This document shows, one piece after another, positions 48,001 through 54,947 of a stretch of 64,000 nt of DNA. Where the stretch lies: NCBI GenBank assembly GCA_964023205.1, contig OZ026848.1:5880501-5944500 (forward strand). Direction: 5' to 3'. How positions within the stretch are numbered: position 1 is the stretch's first letter; each line of letters opens with the position of its first letter. The DNA is from Lutraria lutraria (lineage: Eukaryota; Mollusca; Bivalvia; Venerida; Mactridae). The notes beneath the pieces are model-generated. The model was given only the letters and a program-made list of their open reading frames with translations. It ran no database searches and was not told the origin of the DNA. A program made the translations under genes and the position numbers.

Positions 48001-50512
48001 GATGGTTTTTGAAAGAGTGGCTTTTATTTACAGGGTGGCCTTTATTTGGAGGTGGCTGCTAACACATGTTTGACTGTATATGTATATCATGACTACCACT
48101 TCAGTGACAACTAGCTCAAGAATAGGGATACAAATGCCTGGCTCTCTTGTATCATATCTCCCCTCTCTCTGTGGCGACTCTAAAATAACCATAGCTGTCA
48201 AATTGGCCATTAAACAACAGATGATTAAATAGAAAGCATGCAATAGAACATTTGATTCAATTATCCATGATAATGCCTGTAAAATGTTGTTCTTAGTAAT
48301 CATGGTCTCTGGGTTTCAAAACATAGTTTCTAAAATGACAGAATAAGAACCGTCTTTAAAAAAAAAATAGAAAGTAATTTTGTCTTTTAAATAGATAATA
48401 TACTATATTTCTTAAAATTTTACATTTTTTCATTTTTTTTCAGCTTTGTCTAATTTGTGTGAATTAAGTATGGCCAGTACAAGGTATGGGATCAGCTTGT
48501 TATCATCAATATTGAATTAATTAATAATAAAGTAAAGTGCAGTTTATCAGGTCTCATTGAAATCTTCAAAGAAAGAGAAATTAATCAATTGGCCTGATTT
48601 TATGCTGTTTTTCAACTGTATTGCAGTTATATAACAGTTAGTAGTTAATCTAATCTGTCTTCATGGATCTTGTACCAGTACTAACAGTGTTTTTCGCATG
48701 TAACTGCCAAATTCTCATGAATGATCAGTGATGGGGGGAATTGCCTTAATCACAATGGCTTAAAGGGGCATGCCCAGGAACTGCTGTGTCTTTTTTTTCG
48801 TACACCAAAAATGCGTTTATCACTTGTAAAAACAATTATTACCGAAAAAGTCAAAGAAGAATGTGCCTTCAAAAATGGCCCTATAACGCACGCGTGGGTA
48901 TTTGTATGTCGGTTTAAATAAAAGGCTTACAAGCCTTTTATTGACGACAACGATATTTCCGATTCGTCTGAGAATTTAACTTAGCGTGCGCGCTGCCTTT
49001 CAAGCAGCAAAACAATGATATTTACCTATAATTGATCGATAGATAAGCTTTATGTCGCAAACAATGAACATGACATGAGCAATACTTACCATTTCACAGT
49101 TTGTTGACATTTTTTTCCGCTTTTGACAGATCCCGAAAGGGTCGAGTTATGAAAATGACGAATATTTTCTAAGGCGTAATCGGCAGGTTTGGTAAATCTT
49201 GAAATGTGTATTTTGAGTCAAATAGTGGGACATTTCGTAAATATTTTACAGGACTTTCATTAATTGATATAGGCATTCAAATGATACCAATTTGATTTAT
49301 ATTCGAGACGCTTCAGTTCCAGGGCATGCCCCTTTAAACCAAATCATGAGAGAATGTGTTTGGTGACAAGGGTTTGAACTCTTGACCTCAAGATTTATAG
49401 ACCTAATGCTTTACTTGTTGAGCTAAGTGGCTGGACCCTGACATAGAGAAGGCTTAAATTAGGATTTTTCTGTGCTGCATTAAGACACAAAACAAAATAT
49501 CATCAACAACTGTGAGTTCAGCAGTCACGTTTAACTTTAAATCTACCTCTTGTTAAATCTCCTTGATATTTGTGTATTGTCTTTGGGACTTTTTGATAAA
49601 AATTTATCATGCTGAAAATATGTGAATTTTATTTTTCAGGATAACAACGAGATTTCTGCTATCTGGAGCATGCAATAAATGTTCAAATCTTGCAAAACTC
49701 AACTTAAGTAAAACGGCCGTAACCAAGAAAGGTAAGACAATACATGGCTACTTCAAACTGTTAGTCAATGTGTTGGAAATTTAGTTGAACACTGGTAATT
49801 TAATTAACATTGGAAAATGACTGAAAACTAATTTACTGGCATGATTTATTATTGAAAGAAGATTCCTTTTAATGATATTTCAAAAATAGTATTTAGAACA
49901 TTTTCTATTTGAATTAGTAATTACTGGTAAATTTATCAGAATTTTATCAGCTTGCATTATCGCCTAACACATTTATTGTTCATGATAAGTTTAAAAAAAC
50001 AAATTGAGAATTATATTTTGTTAAAAACACGAGTGAAAGATATTGATAGACAAAAAAACAGATATTAAGAATTTTGAAGACCAGCACATTTCTTCACATT
50101 AAATTCCTTTTAACCATTTTTTTTACAAATCATTAAGTTTACTTTTTAACTGTCTGGTTCCCTGGTTATTTTTTTTTGAAGTCAAACAGATAGTTATTTG
50201 AATTTTGTAGATATTTACTACAGTACTACACTTTTACTGACTAAATGACAAAGTGCTAGACCTAATCTGACTTTCTTGTGTATAGCTTTAACTTATATAT
50301 GTACTTGAAAAAAGAATTGGTGTATTTCAGGTGTTCTAAAATTATCTTTACTATTTCTTCAAATGTTGAATCTTGATGGTACCAAAGTGACTCCTGACTT
50401 GAGCCTGGCATTGATGACTGGTTGTCCTGATTTAATTCAAATATCAATGAGAAACCTGGAACCATTTACTAGAGATGATGAAGTAGAAGAAGCAGAAATG
50501 GAAATTGGATAA
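30081..50512 (+). CDS. UBA-UBX-BC-box-LRR protein: predicted p97/VCP adaptor with Elongin-type ligase-receptor features, about 937 aa
   Basis: Twenty-three exons: 30081-30089, 31476-31582, 32958-33039, 33743-34012, 34483-34668, 35067-35186, 35662-35779, 37744-37896, 38582-38764, 39836-39973, 40369-40498, 40875-41003, 41346-41411, 42499-42575, 43606-43680, 44372-44565, 45348-45522, 46109-46180, 46436-46517, 47418-47551, 48444-48483, 49640-49731, 50331-50512 (TAA). All introns are GT-AG, every phase matches, and the 2814 nt divide evenly. Order: UBA (about 4-40), charged coiled coil (about 130-205), UBX (about 219-292), acidic run (350-369), Gly/Pro/Met-rich stretch (about 375-415), BC-box-like helix (487-496), about 16 LRRs (542 to the end). 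UBA binds ubiquitin; UBX with FPR binds the p97 N-domain. No signal peptide or membrane segment, so cytosolic or nuclear. Exon 1 (Met-Ser-Gln) is the least certain; I do not recognise a named orthologue with this architecture. Confidence 0.85.
31125..31225 (-). repeat. Interspersed repeat ('ggaccaatggc' family), inverted relative to 45835-45945
   Basis: The reverse complement of 45835-45945 aligns along this stretch ('aatttagccctggaccttgg', 'gagtccaccaaaatggccat', 'tggtccagtaag'). It lies in intron 1. A tempting ATG with a donor-like gtaagt inside it is part of the repeat. Confidence 0.7.
31476..33039 (+). other. UBA domain exons of the UBX-LRR gene
   Basis: Exons 31476-31582 and 32958-33039. 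The frame reads SVDDTIVCLMSMGFDIKDCQ and continues to ESAVEWIVAGKPG. The MGF loop after helix 1, the Ala in helix 2 and the final 'A-V-E-W-I' helix match ubiquitin-associated domains, which bind ubiquitin or polyubiquitin. The split W codon (TG|G) fixes the junction. The N-terminal UBA resembles the arrangement in UBXN1-like p97 cofactors. Confidence 0.85.
34483..35779 (+). other. Coiled-coil end and UBX domain exons
   Basis: Exon 34483-34668 starts DHARVLKEIADDREKKRLLQ, the charged helix usually found before UBX domains. Exons 35067-35186 and 35662-35779 encode the UBX fold: IRFPDGRSLRQSF, then VWDFTAEKHK, then PFPRHEF, then SSLSDLKLTPTGSLVLQKK. The Arg in the first strand and the FPR turn form the R...FPR signature that docks into the p97/VCP N-domain. 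Both are intact, so p97 binding is expected. Confidence 0.9.
35462..35604 (+). mobile_element. 'ACAGTCAAACCTGTG' MITE, left end missing
   Basis: Has 'gtggcctttatttggaggtg' and right end 'gcacaggtttgactgtata'. Lies in intron 6, about 60 bases before the exon starting at 35662. Confidence 0.75.
35797..36250 (+). repeat. Interspersed repeat with (TCCG)n core
   Basis: Contains 'tccgtccgtccgtccgtcca' near 35865-35885, followed by 'gcgataactcaagaaaaatt' and, further on, 'agagttatggcccctctttg'. This looks like a dispersed element with no open frame. Ends are not defined. Confidence 0.45.
36381..37443. mobile_element. 1.06-kb non-autonomous DNA transposon with 'CCCCCATCACAC' ends and dense ACGT repeats
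   Basis: The left end 'cccccatcacactagggcca' is mirrored by the right end 'gctctggtgtgatgggggc'. Inside each end the motif 'ggacgtggt(g)aga' or 'gacgtagtgagaacctgg' recurs many times in both orientations. The central part (36840-37130) is unrelated unique sequence. No transposase frame; the minus-strand frame at 37170-37442 reads through the right repeats. Lies in intron 7. Confidence 0.75.
37633..37705 (-). mobile_element. SINE fragment, minus strand
   Basis: Matches the 3' body of the tRNA-derived SINE: 'gggaagaactagtactagac', 'tcccatcctccatattaaag', 'caactgcctg'. The tRNA-like head is missing. Confidence 0.7.
38832..39224 (+). mobile_element. TTAA-flanked MITE, 'AGTCCCAT' family, copy 2 (intron 9)
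   Basis: TTAA-AGTCCCATTAGC on the left and GCTTATGGGACT-TTAA on the right. The interior aligns along its whole length with the inverse of 24316-24702, including 'gtgacgtcac'. It is inserted in the intron after the acidic exon. Confidence 0.85.
39621..39808 (+). mobile_element. 'ACAGTCAAACCTGTG' MITE just upstream of exon 10
   Basis: Left end 'tacagtcaaacctgttaaca', right end 'cgttaacacagggtttgatg'. It ends within about 28 bases of the splice acceptor at 39835, so it may supply part of the branch-point region. Confidence 0.8.
40369..41003 (+). other. BC-box (Elongin C-binding)-like segment
   Basis: Exon 40369-40498 encodes SLMVHCLKHI at 40461-40490. This fits the BC-box pattern [TSP]-L-x3-C-x3-[AILV]. 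The next exon (40875-41003) gives LLSLAGISEDMAQVILEFLL, which resembles the 'L..GIP..L...IL..L' helices after the BC-box in Elongin A-like and LRR-type receptors, with Ser in place of Pro. In such proteins this unit recruits Elongin B/C and CUL2 or CUL5. Function is inferred from pattern only. Confidence 0.6.
40793..40836 (+). pseudogene. Decayed copy of the start of exon 12
   Basis: 'ttcatagattaaatgatcct' plus 'catcatcagct' matches the real acceptor and exon start at 40866-40900 ('acagattaaatgatcctcgt'). It keeps an AG acceptor. Using it would run into an in-frame stop before the true exon. Confidence 0.7.
41004..41075 (+). repeat. Two tandem copies of the exon-12 end with donor-like sites
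   Basis: The exon end 'acactaaacgcattcattcc' + 'atggtaagtt' is followed by two degenerate copies, each about 34 bases, ending 'tcatggtgagttc' and 'ccgtggtaagttc'. All three carry a GT donor. Use of the later donors would put TAA directly after the Trp codon. Confidence 0.75.
41429..41652. mobile_element. Interspersed element with 'ATACGCCC' ends
   Basis: 'atacgcccgtttgaaataag' at the left and 'gatgggcgtat' at the right are inverted over 8 bases. The interior ('ccgcaccaaacttgatggaa', 'tctgagttatgccccttgat') is typical of dispersed repeats. It starts 18 bases after exon 13. Confidence 0.55.
41992..42170. mobile_element. 'TACAGTACAACCTCTCC' MITE, copy 2
   Basis: Left end 'tacagtacatcctctgtaga', right end 'tttggagaggttgtactgta'. 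Intron 13. Confidence 0.8.
42346..42429. mobile_element. 84-bp near-perfect palindromic element, copy 1
   Basis: The left arm 'atatcgagggttcaacgcaa' + 'gagtgtcgtaact' is mirrored by 'agttacgatagtgttgcgct' + 'gagccctcgatat' around a 20-base loop. The second copy at 52487-52577 has the same loop. Confidence 0.85.
42812..43048 (+). mobile_element. tRNA-derived SINE, full-length-like
   Basis: Head 'cctgcctcaatggttgagtc', B-box 'gggttcgagccc', body 'agtactggttcttcccagga', tail 'aattcaaacaaacaaacaaa'. Intron 14. Confidence 0.85.
44089..44272. mobile_element. 'TACAGTACAACCTCTCC' MITE, copy 3
   Basis: Left end 'tacagcacaacctctgtaga', right end 'tttggagaggttgtactgta'. It lies about 100 bases before exon 16. 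Confidence 0.8.
44593..45112 (+). repeat. 32-bp tandem array (14 exact-length units) inside a MITE
   Basis: Fourteen units of exactly 32 bases, 44593-45040 ('tacaacctctccagagcgac' + 'catctctagagc'). Variation is limited to a few sites (agcgacc/agtgacc, tagagc/tatagc). The unit equals the terminal part of the 'TACAGTACAACCTCTCC' MITE, and the array is followed by that MITE's interior ('tcaacaacaacataattttg'). It fills most of intron 16. The frames at 44308-44781 and 44976-45236 that run through it are not genes. Confidence 0.9.
45600..45945 (+). repeat. Interspersed repeat with 'actggacca' units
   Basis: 'atttactggaccaaattaac' , 'agtggaccaagatgag', 'tttactggaccgtcggacca' and 'ggaccaatggctaatttggt' recur within it. 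Its right part is the inverse of 31125-31225. Frames at 45603 and 45818 are repeat-derived. Intron 17. Confidence 0.65.
46614..46774 (+). mobile_element. 'ACAGTCAAACCTGTG' MITE, intact copy
   Basis: Left end 'tacagtcaaacctgtgaaca', right end 'gctaacacaagtttgattgt'. Intron 19. TA borders fit a Tc1/mariner-type target. Confidence 0.85.
47088..47376. mobile_element. MITE with 'GGGCC..TTC.ATCAAC' ends
   Basis: The left end 'gggccctgttccatcaacag' and right end 'gttgatagaatgaggccctg' are imperfect inverted copies, with 'gcgtaacttac' and 'gcgtaagtac' next inward. It ends about 40 bases before exon 20. Confidence 0.65.
47590..47890. mobile_element. Possible MITE with 'CCAGGGATTTTTT' / 'AAAAAACCCTG' ends
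   Basis: Starts 'ccagggattttttggggcga', ends 'accgagaaaaaaccctgtta'; about 12 terminal bases are inverted. The interior 'ttcccaatcccaagggtatg' is mirrored by 'catactcccaatgg'. Intron 20. Confidence 0.5.
47899..48080 (+). mobile_element. 'ACAGTCAAACCTGTG' MITE
   Basis: Left 'tgtcaaacctgtgaacaaag', right 'gctaacacatgtttgactgt'. Directly follows the element at 47590-47890. Confidence 0.8.
48105..48230 (-). repeat. Dispersed repeat shared with 61440-61560
   Basis: The inverse of this stretch contains 'tttgacagctatggttattt', 'cacagagagaggggagatat' and 'aggcatttgtatccctattc'. These align with 'tttgacagctatggtcattt', 'cacagagagaggacataaga' and 'gggcatttacatccctactc' at 61457-61556. Confidence 0.7.
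48760..49337. mobile_element. TTAA-flanked 578-bp element with 'AGGGGCATGCCC' ends
   Basis: TTAA-AGGGGCATGCCCAGGAACTG at the left; the right end is its inverse with one mismatch, followed by TTAA. TTAA target duplication is diagnostic of piggyBac-type transposition. No transposase frame. Intron 21. Confidence 0.85.
49340..49435 (-). mobile_element. tRNA-like SINE head or tRNA pseudogene, minus strand
   Basis: On the minus strand: 'ccacttagctcaacaagtaa' (A-box) and 'gaggtcaagagttcaaaccc' (B-box). It abuts the TTAA element. The acceptor stem is poor, so a functional tRNA is unlikely. Confidence 0.55.
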
Positions 50513-51200
50513 TTAGATACGATTACCATGGAAACTGTTATATAAATATTTTCCTTGAGATGTATTGTAAATTTTGATTATTTTAATTCTTTTGATTATT
50601 TATCTGCTTATACCTATCTTTGCAGTCAAACTTGTCTGTAAACACCACTTTTCAGTGAATTAAAATATACATGTATAGGCATATTAGAAGTGGTATTTTT
50701 TCTGTTAAGAATAAACTTCAGGGCATGCTTTTGCAGTGTTTGAACTAATTTTTTAAAGCACTATCTTAGACTTAAAGTGGACTGTTGAGAACAGACATTT
50801 TACCAATAGCCGAGCACATAATTTTGAGATAGGTCAGTAGCCAGAATTGAAATCTACAAGCCCGGGGCTATGGGCTAGTGGGTTAGCGTGAATACAGGTC
50901 TGTGCAGACAGGTGATGTTTAGCTCTAGTTTCATTGTACATGTATTGCATCAAATCCTTGTTTGAATATCAGAATTATAAGATATTATATCAATGTCATG
51001 ATGTGAGTTAGGACTGTTGAATTATTTCTTTATGATGATTAATACTCATAGTAAATTTTCATAATTTTATCACAGACAAACATGTACTAGCCAACTTCTT
51101 GTTTATTTTATTTTTACTATGTAACTCTGAGAACTCAGGTTGTCTTATATAAATGCATTTAACAAGAAGGAATAAAATATATTTCTGGAAAGATGATAAA
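50513..51200 (+). other. Putative 3'UTR of the UBX-LRR gene with two poly(A) signals
   Basis: AATAAA occurs at about 50710 and again at 51171 after the TAA at 50510-50512. The second lies in 'aagaaggaataaaatatatt'. Which is used cannot be told from sequence. Confidence 0.5.
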
Positions 51201-51856
51201 GAAGTAGAATTTTATTCTTTGGTATTTACAAACACAGTTTGTAACACAACGCAATTGTCGATTTATTTGTTGCATGTCCCAGGTTCGTAGGATGTTAGCT
51301 GTCCGAAGACTAACCCAGGAAACAAATATTTCCCTTTATTCAGTTAAATTCATTTTTTATACATTGTTGTCAGATATATTTACTGAGTAAAGTTGTAATG
51401 TGCATAATTTCACATAATTGATTTTCAGATTTCTGTATTCTTTATTTTATTCTATCAATCACATATATTTTCCTTCCGTTAGTTATGTGACATATTCGAC
51501 TTTCTAGAAGAGAGCTTTTCTCTGATTTATAAGCAAGCTTTCAAACTCATCTATAGTGATACTTATTTATCTTTCAGCCGATAAGCCCATCACCCTGACT
51601 ATGCTCTCTGAGTGGAAGTCTTGTTTTAGCGTTCACATGTTCACTGGTTAATTACAATAAGTTTATGAAAGTAATGATACTGAATAAGTGCATAAACAAT
51701 CTCAAAATTTACTAAAATTTCAAAAAAGGTGAATTGCTTCTCTAGTTTTAAATTAATAGAACATATTTTTTTATGATAGATCAATGATGACACAATGACA
51801 GATATCTGTAATTGGTTAATTAAGACTCTAAGTGGTTTAAATGACTTGATTTCATT

Positions 51857-52028
51857 TACAGTCAAACCTTTGTAAGTGGCCATCTCCAAACAAAGTTTAC
51901 CCTGTAAATAACGGCCATAACTGCCATTGATTATTTAGAACAAAATGCCCTCTGAATAAAGGCCAGTTGTCAATAAAAGGCCACAATGTCTTTCCCAAGG
52001 GTGGCCTTGGTTTACAGGTTTGACTGTA
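51857..52028 (-). mobile_element. 'ACAGTCAAACCTGTG' MITE, inverted copy
   Basis: Reads 'tacagtcaaacctttgtaag' at the left and 'ggtttacaggtttgactgta' at the right; the interior is the inverse of the plus-strand copies. Confidence 0.85.
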
Positions 52029-52195
52029 TTTAAATGATAACTTACATTATCTGGGGGAAGCTCTCATGTTTTGTGTTGTTGTTAATGTTTTGTTACTTGA
52101 TTTATATGCAAGTTTGCAATCAAAATAAAAGTTCAGTTATCAGCAATTTTGTGTTTAATATACAATCACTATAAATAACTGGTGATACTAAATGA

Positions 52196-52375
52196 GACCC
52201 ATCTCCTTGGTCGAGTAGTTAAAGTCTATGACTTCAAATCACTGTAACTTCTCACTGATAGAGGGTTTTGGGTTCTAGGCCAGCTACCAACCATGTCTCT
52301 TTATGTGGGAAATAGGCAGTTGCTTACAGAGGATGGGAGCGATGCTTAGGTGAACTGTCTGCCTCATATGACTGA
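52196..52375 (+). mobile_element. tRNA-derived SINE
   Basis: 'ctccttggtcgagtagttaa' head, a mutated B-box 'gggttctaggcc', body 'gtctctttatgtgggaaata', truncated 3' part. Confidence 0.8.
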
Positions 52376-52486
52376 TTATTACCCAACACTGTTTTACAAA
52401 AATAGTTTGATATTTGCCTTGATTTGTGATTTGAATCATACTGCGAACTGTTGACCGGTCAACAGTTTTGACTAATAACTGCCTCG

Positions 52487-52577
52487 ATATCGGTTGTTTA
52501 GGGTTTAGCGCAACAGTGTCGTAACTCATATTGAAATAAGAACAAGTTACGACAGTGTTGCGCTGAGCCCTCGATAT
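52487..52577. mobile_element. Palindromic element, copy 2
   Basis: Same arms and identical loop ('catattgaaataagaacaag') as 42346-42429; the left arm carries extra bases ('atatcggttgtttagggttt'). Confidence 0.8.
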
Positions 52578-52967
52578 GCTAACACCAGAGTCAAATGACA
52601 ACTAGCAAACAATTTAAAAAAAACATAAAATAGATTTTCTTCAACAAAGTAGAATAACAAATAAATAGAACTTTTTATATATAAACGACAAATTTCTAAA
52701 TCTATTGTAACAGTACAATACCATCATAAAAAGCTTGATCTAAATAAGAAGTGTGTCAGGCTGAATGATAATCCTATATATAGAATCATACAGTATAGAA
52801 TACTATAATAACCATCTAAGAGATCTAAATCATACAGAAATTCAAGTTTTGATCGTTTAATTCCAGTATCAACTATCGAGCATTACAAAACATACATTTA
52901 CATACAATATACAAATTTACTTTTATTTATACATCTTCAAACTAAAAATAACCAAGAAATATGTATG

Positions 52968-53102
52968 CACAGTGCAACCTCTCCAAAGCAACACCATTTG
53001 GAGGTTAAATTAATAGTTAAATCATGCAGTGGGAAAATCATGCTGTTGTTGAAGGGAGATTGTTGCTCAAGAAAGGGCCGCTTTGGAGAGGTTGTACTGT
53101 AC
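52968..53102. mobile_element. 'TACAGTACAACCTCTCC' MITE, copy 4, shortened
   Basis: Left 'cacagtgcaacctctccaaa', right 'tttggagaggttgtactgta', interior 'gttaaatcatgcagtgggaa'. Confidence 0.8.
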
Positions 53103-53503
53103 ATTAAAATTTCTTTGTTGAGTATTCTACCTAGTACCGTACAAAAATTTGCTTTCCCATTTTTATGATATAACTTTCAATTGGAACATGCTTTTCTTCC
53201 GAAGTATTATTTTAAAAAAGATTCATACAAGATATAACAATAGAAAAGTTGATTGGCACTTTGACTTGTTATATGAATACATTTACATACCATTCTACAC
53301 GATCAGACATATATACATATTTTGGCAACATGACCTGTCGTAATAGTTTTAACTCTTAAAATAACTGGCAAGCATTTATATATAAATGTACATAATATTG
53401 TAGACTCTAATATTTAAAAAAAAATTGTAGAATCAAAATTTATGAGGTAAAATGTAAGCAAGTTGCTAAATAACATTTCAGATTAATATAGACATAACAA
53501 AAG

Positions 53504-53720
53504 CACAGACACTTGGGGTTAGGAGCTCTAAAAAACCAAAATAATTGTATTTTTGTCAATCCAAACACATAAACTTATCATATCTATCAATAAAAACCTA
53601 AAATAAACCGTTTTGAAAAAAATACATTTTTCAACGTCAACAATATATACTGCAAGGTAGTACATGCATATAATATTATACAGTTTGGTTTTTTAGAGCT
53701 CCTAACCCCAAGTGTCTGTG
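53504..53720. mobile_element. 217-bp element with 37-bp perfect terminal inverted repeats
   Basis: The left 37 bases, starting 'cacagacacttggggttagg', are exactly inverted at the right end, finishing 'cctaaccccaagtgtctgtg'. ACAAAAG lies immediately left, and also one base beyond the right end, a possible target-site duplication. The AT-rich interior has no real gene. Perfect arms suggest a young insertion. Confidence 0.85.
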
Positions 53721-53931
53721 GACAAAAGATGTTACAAATATCAATGACAAGCATTTTACACAATTTATGACTTTTCAAATGAAATGAGAAATGAATGCCT
53801 AAAAGAACAATGATTCTGATTCATGTAAAATTCTATGATTTAGCAGTGAATTCAATACAAGATTTGACAAAAATGTTGATTTTCCTCTAAATGTGGGATA
53901 GCTGCCAGCTCAATCTTTGAGGAAGGGTTTA

Positions 53932-54053
53932 GATTAAAACACAGGTAACTGTATCATGAATAGGAAAAACATATTAATAAATATTTATTTTTAATTTTTT
54001 TTTTTTTCATATTTTTATAATCTATTCATGATACAGTTACCTGCGGATTAAAA
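53932..54053. mobile_element. Foldback element with 8-bp target-site duplication GATTAAAA
   Basis: The 106-bp element 53940-54045 has 24-bp arms ('cacaggtaactgtatcatga...' and its inverse, one mismatch) around an A/T-only-like loop. GATTAAAA flanks both sides exactly (53932-53939, 54046-54053). An 8-bp duplication and CA-rich tips fit a hAT-type MITE. Confidence 0.85.
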
Positions 54054-54579
54054 TACCATCCAGGAAAACTAGTACAGTGAACTGGCCATCATAATAATTA
54101 TTATGCAACTTAAATATCGTTGAAAAATAGCGTTAAACTTGGTGAAAAATGAAGTCAATAAACAGTATGAAATACATGCCATTGTACATCTTACCTTTCT
54201 AAGCTAAATAGAAGTTATTTGATTAAAATGTCACAAGAAATGGCAAAGTTATGGTCAATTTAACCTGCTCTGAAGGATTTTCTTTAATACAAACTGAGTT
54301 AAATATGTGACTGAATGCCTCTTGTTTGGAAAAAATGGGTCAGCCGCATGTGATTTTCAGGATTTTTAAAATTTGGCTCTATTCCTTGAAAACAAATAAC
54401 AAAACCATATCTAATGTACATATGGTTAAACCTTGTAAATACAATTCAATGGGGACCTAAATTTGACTTCAGATCAAGCTTGGTTTCAAATAACCCGTTG
54501 TCAAACATTAACTAACAGATTTTGGATGAACCAGGTTTTTTACATAGAATAATATAGGTGTGCATTGGGACCAGAAACC

Positions 54580-54730
54580 AGAACAAGAGCGCATTGAGCG
54601 GTGCCAATGCTTGTCAATTCACCTCAGTGAGATCTATCCACTTATGAAGTTTCATGTTGCTACCTCTTTTAGTTTCTGAGTTATGAACTACATTAATGTT
54701 TTTGCATGATGCAGACGATGCAATGATCAC
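54580..54730 (+). repeat. Dispersed repeat, copy 1 of 2
   Basis: Shares 'ggtgagatctacccacctat'-type sequence, 'atgctacctctcatagtttc' and 'tttttgca...gcagacgatgca' with 57300-57435 in the same orientation. Confidence 0.65.
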
Positions 54731-54947
54731 AATAGCTCCACTGATTTTTCATGAGACAAATGGCCAAAGACTAACTTCCTTGAGGTACTTCAGAATATGA
54801 ACTATCTAGCAAAAGTGTCACAACAACTGAACCAATAAATAATACAACAGAATCTGACACAAATAACATCAGAAAGTAATGTCTTTGTGTTGAAATCAAT
54901 GGTAATATATTAAATATCACAGTAAAGATATCTGGTGTAACAGGTTT

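Larger units (their letters stand above)
41346..50512 (+). other. Leucine-rich repeat region of the UBX-LRR gene
   Basis: Exons 41346-41411 through 50331-50512 encode about 16 repeats of roughly 23-27 residues. Examples: LSQLSLSACPLITDAGLQCL, LKKLNLSCCKQLSNKCATAL, LRKLILSNTKITDAGMLFL, LQMLNLDGTKVTPDLSLAL. The 'L..L.L..T.ITD.GL..L' consensus is the cysteine-containing/AMN1-FBXL type, which usually forms the substrate-binding arc of ubiquitin-ligase receptors. The protein ends in an acidic tail (RDDEVEEAEMEIG). Several introns interrupt at the same phase (phase 1, before the first residue of a repeat), consistent with growth by exon duplication. Confidence 0.85.
51201..54947. other. Convergent intergenic region and 3'UTR of MINDY4
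   Basis: No coding exon recognised. It holds at least six repeats (listed separately). The MINDY4 3'UTR enters from the right on the minus strand; its poly(A) site could not be fixed because TTTATT is frequent on the plus strand. Confidence 0.5.
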
